64,000 bases of DNA from positions 44,503,216 to 44,567,215 of the forward strand of contig BTRK01000005.1 in NCBI GenBank assembly GCA_036245805.1, in the 5' to 3' direction. Positions 56,327 through 64,000 of the stretch are shown here, one piece after another. Position 1 is the first letter of the stretch, and each line of letters opens with the position of its first letter. The notes beneath the pieces are model-generated. The model had not been told where the DNA came from. It made no database searches and saw only the letters and a list, made by a program, of their open reading frames with translations. Origin of the DNA: Pristionchus mayeri. Lineage: Eukaryota > Nematoda > Chromadorea > Rhabditida > Neodiplogasteridae. The translations under genes and the position numbers were made by a program.

Positions 56327-59300
56327 CTTCCTCTCCGAATCCGGCCCCAGCTCCAGGCAGACGAACGACTGCTTCCTGACCGTCTCTCCGTGCATTTTGA
56401 GATGCTCCACTGCTTCCTCCGTCTGTAACAATCAAATAAATACACGATTCGGACCATTCCATCGCATCGACACTATAAATATGGCGAACCAACATCCTTA
56501 TTCAGTGCCACTTCGAGGATGTGATCGAGGTCGTTGAGGACGTAGTGGAGCAACTCAGGAGAGGTCTGAAGTAGGGTTCCCCCAATTGGACTTTTTGGCC
56601 CAGTTGGGCTTCTACTTTCAAGTATGTTTCGTGTGCATTATATCACAGGTATCACGAGTCAGTGGAGGAAGCCACGAACATTTTTTTTCAAAGTTGTTCG
56701 ATTTCTACCATATTATAGTAGGAAGGAACCCTGGAAACAAGAAATCGATTAAACTAGGTAATTAATCCGAGAGCCGGGTTTTAGGTATTTTCTGGTTTTC
56801 AATGCGGCTATGCCGTATCTCAGCTCCCAGACTAGCTACAAAGATGGCATTGGGCTTAAAAAACGTGGAAAAATATGGGAAACAGCTTTACCGTTACAAA
56901 TAAGACCGCAAGATGCACTCTAAAAAAGTTGTAATCGCAAAACTGCATTTGATGGTGAATACAAATTATTTACGTAATTACAACAGCGACTAAATCAGAA
57001 TTTTAAAGCGGATAATTGAAGAGGAAGTAGTCATGTGTCTTAGAAAAAAATAAAATAAAACTTTAGTTGAGGTTGTAGTTTCCATTTTCTCGCCTAATGT
57101 GGCAAACTGCTGACTGTCAATAGTTAAAGCCCTCAGGTACCCCTTCATTACGGATTTCCATAATCAATATATGTGATTTGTAAGGTTTTAAGACTAATAG
57201 ACTTAGATTATGATGAAAGGCTAGAATTATTTCAGATTTTGAAAATTCGATTTTCTCGACCCCGAATTTTTTCTAGTTTATGGCCTCAGAACTTAGCAAT
57301 TGCGGAAGTACACCGGTCCTCGCAATGCAAAATTTACAGTATGATTTGACATTGTTCAGAAAAGTGAGGAAGATACACCAGATGCCTCTTTTAAGTACGA
57401 TATTATGCTGCTCGAAAATGGAAAATTCGGAAGTGCGAAATATTCATAAACCGATCCTGGGCTTTCTATTGGTTAAAATGAGTTGTTCAATGTACGAAAT
57501 TACTACACAAGAGTAGATTTGTACATAACCACTCTGAAAATAACATTAAAATTAACAGATTGAAAATCAACTTTTTCTAATTCCGAAAATTTCGATTTCC
57601 TAGAACAGTATAAACTATTCTTGTTTTGAAAATTTTATGACCTATAATTATTTGTGTAGTCATTTCGTACACTGAACAACTCATTTTAACCAATAAAAGT
57701 CAAGGATCGGTTTATGAATATTTCGCACTTCCGAATTTTCCATTTTCGAGCAGCATAATATCGTACTTAAAAGAGGTGGCTGGGGTATCTTCCTCACTTT
57801 TCTGAACAATGTCAAAGCATACTGTAAATTGTGCATTGCGAGGACCGGTGTACTTCCGCAATTGCTAAGTTCTGAGGCCATAAACTAGGAAAATTTCGGG
57901 GTCGTGAAAATCGAATTTTCAAAATCTGAAATAATTCTAGCTTTTCATCATAATCTAAGTATATTAGTCTTAAAACCTCACAAATCACAAATATTGATTA
58001 TGCAAATCTGTAATGAAGGGGTACCTGAGGGCTTTAACTATTGACTTCACGGCTCGTTAAGAAAGAACAACAGCGAACCTTAAAAGCACGCGCTTCGCTT
58101 AAACTTTCCCGCGCAACTCGGCGTTCAAATCACTAACATTATAAGACAGTTACTTAACGCGCTATTGACGCTCTCACTTTTTAAAAATTATTTTTGTTGA
58201 TTTATATTATGATTTGTCTTGTAATTTTTCTCCATATTCTAGGCAATGCAACGGAGAATCACCATATCTAGCATGTTTCTTGTTTTGGTGACGATCACAC
58301 GCGTTTTTCGACTGTTTCGTGAAATATAATATATTTCTCGCCCGGGAGCTACTGCACCGTCCCATAAACAGGTCATTCATTGATTTTTCCTTCATACTTG
58401 GCGACGACTAATTTGTTAAGCAAACGCGTGGTTCACGATCCTGTTAATCTACTTCGCGTATTTAAATAAGTTGCATTCGATTATTCGTTTCGCGGAAATA
58501 GGATAGTTGACCATCAAATGCCCACGTGTTATTAAGTCGTCACTTCGCGCGCGTTTCGCTCTCTTTCTCTGGCATTCTCACTACGCGCGCTATCTCTCGC
58601 CACCCCTCTTCCCTCGCGTCCACTCATTCGTTCATTCCCGCCTTTACCTCGTTCACACTCTAGCTTCCCGTTTTCTTACTAATATTACATTTCCAGGCAA
58701 AAAGCACCGCCAACCAGCAGTTATGGGGCGCATGCACAACCCCGGAAAGGATATCTCCCGCTCGTCGATCCCTTACCGCCGCTCGGTTCCCACCTGGCTT
58801 AAGCTCTCCGACGACGATGTCAAAAAGGTGTGTTGTGACGCCTGTGCTCAGCTTTGTTTGTATGTTTGCTTTTTTAATTGAAAGCGTGATGTTGTAAAAG
58901 TGGTCTAACTGCTTTATTGTCCTTCTCCGGTTTTCCAACGCAGTATGCGCGCCACCTTTGCGAAGCGGTGCGGACACCTTACAACGCCACCTCGCGAAAG
59001 TATTCCGTGCAGCTTCGTGAAAGTTACGGCACCGCTTCATGTAGATAACGCAGCAGTTTCGCAAAAGTGGCGCGCATCCTGCGTTGGAAAACCGGAGTTG
59101 TTCTCACGATTCGATGCGTGTTTACAGGTATTTCTTCCCTCCCGGAGAGGCATGATCCTCAGGGATTCGCACGAAGTTGCCCAGACCCGTCGCGTCACTG
59201 GCAACAAGGTCGTCCGTATCGTCATGGCCAGGGTTGGTTCATTTCCATTTCATTTATTTCGAATGTAATTTTATTTCATGTTGCTTGTTCTTTGTATGCG

Positions 59301-62300
59301 TTTCTCCATAACCCTATCCCCCTCGTTCTAGAGCTGACAGCTTTCGACGAGAAGGATAACGTTTGATTTTTTGTCAGGTCTCTCGATGAACAATCAACAA
59401 TCTTGAGAAAGCACGTTTGGCAACCAACGTTAGCAGCTAGAAAATGCCTAGTTGAGCAGCACCGATTACCGATTTTAGTCTGTTAATTCAGCTAATATTC
59501 ATGGCTTTCAGACCTCAGCCAACCCGGATGGCGTGATGGATACGGTACTGAGGACGTTCCCCGATGAAGAGTGTGCAGGAAGAGTGAGTGCGCACTTTTG
59601 TTTCGCCAACCCATATGTTCAAGTGCATTTAAAAAAATACAATTGAAGAACTTTCACAATCGCGTGAAATACGAATCACGCAGTTGCAGTTGCGTTGTTG
59701 AAACTCGTTTTTAGAAGCAATACTATATTACACTAAGAAGTTCTGTTAATTATATTAATTGCTGTGATTAATAACTTAACAAATATTCAGACACCTGGCC
59801 TCGGTGACGGAGCCTCGCTACGTGGAGCAGGTGTACCACGGGGGCGCCAAGTGTAGGAATGTAGGAGTTGATACGAGAAGAACGGAGTCGACGGTTACGG
59901 TAAGAGCAAGGATACTGTAGTTTTTTGGGTTTCGGGCATGGTATGGATCAGTCAACTTTAAGGCGCATGTGAGACTTTTGCTACTATTGAGCATATCGCG
60001 ATATCTAATATATGTTAAACCGTTCCGCAATCTCTCGAATTCTCACGTTGTACCAATAATGAAGGTCGGCCAAACAGGTCAGAAAATGAAGAGAAAGAAA
60101 ATGAAAATTACGATTCGATTTCCAGTTCGAGTGCAATCGTCGCTTCGTCTCTGGCTACGTGCACATCGCGGTGGCGGAGAAACACCCAACACCCGTGCCA
60201 GTACAGGTAATCGATCTATTATTGTTGGATACGGTAGATCTGAGATAGAGAAAAATGACGTCTGAGTTAATGTTGTCGCAATGTTTATCTGGTTAGTTGA
60301 ATTGTGGTTTCATTGGCTTTTAAAGTAGTCCGTCGGCGAGTAAGAATCAAGGTTTACAGATTTACTGATCGAATATGTATAACATTATTGGTTGATATAT
60401 TCTGAAAAGTCAACACGATAATCTCGTCAGGCTGCAGCTGCAGTCGAATGATTTCTGCGACAACGACTGGCTGTTGGGAGTGGTCGAGCAATTACGTGAG
60501 GTGAGCAGACGATAGTTACGGTGGGATAGTACGGTAGGGACCTCTCTGCCACGTTCCCTCGCACTGTTTATGTTTTCCTTTTTTTGCGTTAGCTCAAAGT
60601 AAATTTTCGTTTAATGTCATGCTTCTGTGCGATTATCTGTTATGTTTGGTGCAGAAAAGTGACATGTGGAATTATCGAATTTTCCCCGATTGTATATGCG
60701 CCTTTTTAATTCTAGAAGGATAACAAACTCTTATATCAGATGCCGCATCTACTTCCACTCGGAGCGTATCAAGCCGCTGATGAGATTCCTCGACAACTAC
60801 GAAGTGGGGTTGGACGGAAGTGAGTGGAGTAAACATAGAGTGAAACTGAGATCAGAGACCGTGAAAAGTGAAACTTGCTTGGGATGTATTCAACTCCCGT
60901 GACCAATAGTTTTTTTCCGACCCGTCTTGGTATGGTGCATTGGCACGTAACGAGTAGGTTATAGCTGCATGCTATCTCAGAATGCAAATGAACATTCACT
61001 CAGTTGGGAAATTTCTTTTTTTCTGAATGCTTCACAATGCCATATTTCGTTTGCAGGAATGGCTCCTGATATCCCGGGTCTGTATCATCTGATCAAGAAG
61101 GCTGTCATCATCCGCAAGCACCTTGAGCGCAGCCGCAAGGATCGCGACGGAAAATACCGCCTCAACAATTAGTTATGCATCTGGTGTATCTTCCTCACTT
61201 TTCTGAACAATGTCAAATCATACTGTAAATTTTGAATTGTGAGGACCGGTGTACTTCCGCAATTGCTAAGTTCTGAGGCCATAAACTAGAAAAAATTCGG
61301 GGTCGAGAAAATCGAATTTTCAAAATCTGAAATAATTCTAGCCTTTCATCATAATCTAAGTCTATTAGTCTTAAAACCTTACAAATCACATATATTGATT
61401 ATGGAAATCCGTAATGAAGGGGTACCTGAGGGCTTTAACTATTGACAGTCAGCAGTTTGTCACATTAGGCGAGAAAAATGGAAACTACAACCTCAACTAA
61501 AATTTTTTTTTTCTAAGACACATGACTACTTCCTCTTCAATTTTCCGCTTTAAAATTCTGCTTTAGTCGCTGTTGTAATTACGTAAATAATTTGTATTCA
61601 CCATCAAATGCAGTTTTGCGATTACAACTTTTTTAGAGTGCATCTTGCGGTCTTATTTGTAACGGTAAAGCTGTTTCCCATATTTTTCCACGTTTTTTAA
61701 GCCCAATGCCATCTTTGTAGCTAGTCTGGGAGCTGTGATACGGCATAGCCGCATTGAACACCTGAAAATACATAAAACCCGGCTCTCGGACTAACTACCT
61801 AGTTTATTCGATTTCTTGTCTCCAGGGTACCTTCCTACTATAATATGGTCGAAATTGAACAACTTTGAAAAAAAATGTTCCGTACGAGGCTGATTTTGCT
61901 TCACCGACTCGTGATACATGTGATATAGTACATACATGAAGCGCACATGAAACATACTTGAAAGTAGAAGCCCAACTGGGTCAAAAAGCCCAATTGGGGG
62001 AACCCTAGTCTGAAGACGGAGTATTTATTTCTCGAATTAATTGATCCAAAATAAATACTGAGTATGTTTCAATAACACAACAACAGGCGCTGTAATCGCT
62101 GAGCGGTGATGCATTGATGGATCGAAGGGATTCAAAAATAATTTACCCATATTTACAAATGCATCTCAATTTATTTGAGTTACAAACAACGATTTTCCGA
62201 AAATTCATTGTTAAAAGATTGAGGACGTAGTGGAGATTGGAAGAGAACACACAAATGACTATATTTGCTACACTTCATTAACATATTCTATAAAAATATG

Positions 62301-63303
62301 TTTCACTAACACCACTAATGCCCAGGCAACTCCGAGAGATAATTGTTCACTGCTTCATCGGTCAAAACATCAATATTATTAGAGATTTGAAGAAAAAAAT
62401 TCATTGAATGCGACCTCAAAGCGATGTGCACGCAGTGATCAGCTCATTCATAGTAATTGAGCTGTGAAAGACTTTGAGAGAGTGCATGTAATGAAGAGGC
62501 AGTGGCACTGTTTATCAAACTCCACTCGTGGGGGGGCGGACAAAACGTAAACGGACAAAACGTATACGTGTCACAGTTCGCTGGGAATTCGACGTAGGAT
62601 CTTGGGAGTTGTTGCATTGTTACTAGTATGTGCTCCACTACACCACCCTGTTTAGAACTTCTTACCAGGCGATCATGCGTTTCACTCATTATCTATGTAT
62701 AGGGGTTCATGGTCCAAAATTGAGAATTTTATTGAAAAATCATGGTTAGATAAACACCAAATTCCCGAACCAATCGATGTATATGTTAGTTGGCTACAGT
62801 AGTTACTGGGGTACTGGAATATAGATTGGTCAGGGAATTTGGTGTTTATCTAACCATGATTTTTCACTAAAATTCTCAATTTTGGACCATGAGCCCCTAT
62901 ACATAGATAATGAGTTAAACTCATGATCGCCTGGTAAGAAGTTCTTAACAGGGTGGTATAGTGGAGCACATACTAGTAACAATGGAATAACTCCCTAGAT
63001 GCTACGTCGAATTCCCATCGAACTGTGATCCGTTTACGTTTTGTCCGCCCCCCCACTCGTGGTATTCTCTGATTTAAAAAAAAAATACTATGCACAATAA
63101 TATGCTTCACTAGAACCATAAATTTCGTGGTGGAACCTGAGATATAATGGTTTATGGCTGCCCCCGGGGAAAATATTAAAAACAATTAACAAAAAAGGAA
63201 ATTGAGGGTCAACCTCAAATTGGTCTGCAACCGCCGTGATCAACTCCTTGACTGTCATCGGCCGTCCGCCGAACCACACCTCGACGTCGGAAACGCCAGA
63301 GAA
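56327..63303 (-). CDS. Unrecognised gene, three internal exons
   Basis: Exons 63303-63214 ([20 protein letters not shown]...), 56565-56494 ([20 protein letters not shown]) and 56422-56327 ([20 protein letters not shown]...) are each bounded by good acceptors (GTCAG, CTTCAG, TTACAG) and donors, and all are in phase 0. They encode 86 residues of soluble, mixed-charge protein without a family I can name. The exon grouping is inference from phase and strand. The intron between the first two is 6.6 kb because it holds a palindrome (62529-63053) and the 5.4-kb hAT foldback (56572-62007), the latter inserted exactly at the acceptor. The 5' end lies beyond 63303 and the 3' end before 56327. Confidence 0.55.
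58926..59096. mobile_element. Hairpin MITE inside the rps-13 fragment
   Basis: CCGGTTTTCCAACGCAGTAT and GCGCGCCACCTTTGCGAA at the left are mirrored by TTCGCAAAAGTGGCGCGC and ATCCTGCGTTGGAAAACCGG at the right. An isolated half copy is at 21044-21095 in the idhg gene. Confidence 0.82.
59512..60819 (+). pseudogene. Exons of a second, unrecognised gene trapped within the rps-13 fragment
   Basis: Splice-bounded segments on the same strand: 59512-59583 ([20 protein letters not shown]), 59791-59899 ([20 protein letters not shown]), 60126-60206 ([20 protein letters not shown]), 60438-60500 ([20 protein letters not shown]) and 60740-60819 ([19 protein letters not shown]). They look like real protein-coding exons, but phases between the first and second and the fourth and fifth do not match, so the set is decayed or interleaved. 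No family is recognised. They are unrelated to S13 and lie between its second and third exons, making this a composite capture. Confidence 0.55.
62016..62528. other. Intron sequence with no exon recognised
   Basis: Contains a GA-rich half hairpin near 62461-62500 (TTTGAGAGAGTGCATGTAATG). Reading both strands gave no supported coding exon. Confidence 0.5.
62529..63053. repeat. 525-bp palindrome
   Basis: TGGGGGGGCGGACAAAACGT at the left pairs with ACGTTTTGTCCGCCCCCCCA at the right. The arms continue through ATGTGCTCCACTACACCACC / GGGTGGTATAGTGGAGCACA and ATCATGGTTAGATAAACACC around a centre near 62790. ACTCG occurs at both edges, a possible short target duplication. The mirror frames at 62444-62689 and 62973-63185 are not genes. 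Confidence 0.87.
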
Positions 63304-64000
63304 CTGACTGAAAAAAATTGGTTTGACCTCTTCAAGGGCATTTACATTTCCATTATTTTTTCATTAGCCACTCACCCCAACAAATTTAAAAAAAAGATTA
63401 TAATTCATATAAGTTCCAGATAGTTTGTAATTGCATATTTATAGCCTTGACGTCCGCCCGGGAACAACGCCCGAATAACGCCGAATAAAAATAACGGGAA
63501 TAACGCCCGAGAACAGGCTGGATCACTAATTATTTTATTGTGCATAAACATCGTTCACAGCGTTTCGACACATTTAGACAAGAGATTAATATATCTGATA
63601 CAAGATCTAATCATCGATAGTGCGATCTCTAGGTCCTTCTCGAGATTATTTGATCAATATTGTATTATTCACATGCAATCTACATCCACATCGATTTCGA
63701 ACTATTTCCCCAATTTTTACCCATTGCTGAAACTCATCATTGGTTTAGTAATAGTCATTGAATCACACGATTTCAGAAGCATTAATATGATGGTGATTAA
63801 CAGAGTTTAAATGCCATTGAACTTCCGGAATTATTTCCAACAAGACAATTCTAGAGATTAATACACGATGCCAAAGTTGTCGTTAGTATGAACTGGATCG
63901 ACCCGTTGATCTTTTCTTCTACGCTCGAAAATGTAATCAATCGCATAGTGATCCTCCAAAAAAGTTTTTGATAACGATTAACTTAATTGATCGTTGGTCT
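63304..64000. other. No gene recognised to the window edge
   Basis: AT-rich. Upstream exons of the minus-strand gene ending at 63303 should lie here or beyond, but none was identified with confidence. The frame 63538-63810 (+) lacks support. Confidence 0.4.

Larger units (their letters stand above)
58723..61172 (+). pseudogene. rps-13: Broken copy of ribosomal protein S13 (uS15) inside the hAT foldback
   Basis: Exon 58723-58827 encodes [20 protein letters not shown] and on to DDDVKK, preceded by TTTCCAG and a 26-nt leader as in a trans-spliced gene. Exon 59128-59232 encodes [20 protein letters not shown]...[11 protein letters not shown]. Exon 61057-61172 encodes [20 protein letters not shown] and stops after DGKYRLNN. 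S13 is a small-subunit protein of about 151 residues. Here the segment between DDDVKK and the PSxxGxILRDSH motif (about eleven residues) is missing where a hairpin MITE sits, exon 2 ends in the wrong phase for exon 3, and about 35 C-terminal residues are cut off at the foldback joint. About 1.8 kb with unrelated exons separates exons 2 and 3. Non-functional as S13; a functional copy must exist elsewhere. Confidence 0.88.
57785..61446. repeat. 261-bp direct repeat bracketing the captured DNA (57785-58045 and 61186-61446)
   Basis: GTATCTTCCTCACTTTTCTG through GAGGGCTTTAACTATTGAC occurs at both places in the same orientation, about 95% identical by eye, at a constant offset of 3401. Each is an inverted copy of part of the left arm (about 57120-57380). 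The right-hand joint shows the microhomology GCATCT with the arm. The frames at 57280-57516 (+) and 57681-57881 (-) are mirror images in the arms and are not genes. Confidence 0.92.
56572..62007. mobile_element. Giant hAT-type foldback element 3 (5436 bp) carrying host gene fragments
   Basis: Termini TAGGGTTCCCCCAATTGG and CCAATTGGGGGAACCCTA are flanked by an 8-bp duplication GTCTGAAG (56564-56571, 62008-62015), the hAT signature. The left arm runs 56572 to about 57540. The right arm comes as an inner piece 57640-58045 and an outer piece 61177-62007 that overlaps it by 261 bp. The CCGGGTTTTAGGTATTTTC block lies at about 56775 and is mirrored at about 61770. Between the right-arm pieces are 3.1 kb of foreign DNA with a broken rps-13 copy and other exons. 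No hAT transposase is visible, so movement would need one supplied in trans. Confidence 0.92.

Noticed and set aside
57280..57881. Two frames with nearly the same protein (MASELSNCG...)
   Set aside because: They are mirror images in the two arms of a foldback; the symmetry explains the similarity.

Overview
The window looks like nuclear DNA from a rhabditid or diplogastrid nematode. The multi-exon genes have very short exons (57-120 nt is typical) with TTTCAG/TTNCAG acceptors, and ATGs sit just behind splice acceptors, as expected with spliced-leader trans-splicing. There is a nematode-type serpentine chemoreceptor gene, and the mobile DNA is nematode-like (mariner, maT, hAT, an RTE-clade LINE). 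The small-exon style recalls Pristionchus, but species cannot be decided from sequence alone. No tRNA, rRNA, CRISPR or bacterial-type operon was seen.

Layout, left to right. 0-4 kb is repeats: a hairpin, degenerate tandem repeats, a 1.1-kb palindrome and a deleted mariner. 4.4-10.7 kb (+) is a chemoreceptor gene with eight recognised exons; its introns carry a giant foldback element and a hAT element. 11.5-19.1 kb is nested repeats: a TTAA-flanked foldback, Tc1-type elements inside each other, and overlapping palindromes. 19.8-26.2 kb (-) is an intact 15-exon NAD-dependent isocitrate dehydrogenase gamma-type subunit gene. 26.7-36.1 kb is a degenerate mariner, gene-poor DNA, then a foldback element whose right arm was split by an RTE LINE. 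36.3-43 kb (-) holds three copies of an unrecognised Ser/Arg-rich gene: a possibly live copy, a copy broken by a 7-nt deletion and separated by a maT transposon, and a scrap. 43-49 kb is gene-poor, with a tandem duplication and hairpins. 49.5-55.0 kb (+) is a long gene for a charged, repeat-bearing protein, with an in-frame TAG and a mariner in one intron. 56.3-63.3 kb (-) is an unrecognised gene with a 5.4-kb hAT-type foldback inserted exactly at a splice acceptor; that foldback carries a broken rps-13 copy and exons of another gene.

The strongest theme is the family of giant foldback elements. Three of them (about 6.3-9.1, 31.5-36.1 and 56.6-62.0 kb) share a conserved subterminal block reading roughly CCGGCTTTTAGGTATTTTC. 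Two of the three contain foreign DNA bracketed by long direct duplications of the element's own arm (151 bp and 261 bp) with short microhomologies at the joints. In one case the donor of the inserted DNA lies in this same window, 8.1 kb away. This looks like repeated template switching at palindromes that captures genomic DNA, including host gene exons. A second theme is a swarm of about 75-bp GA/CT-rich hairpins with a CCGGTCAGA-like loop, found all over the window.
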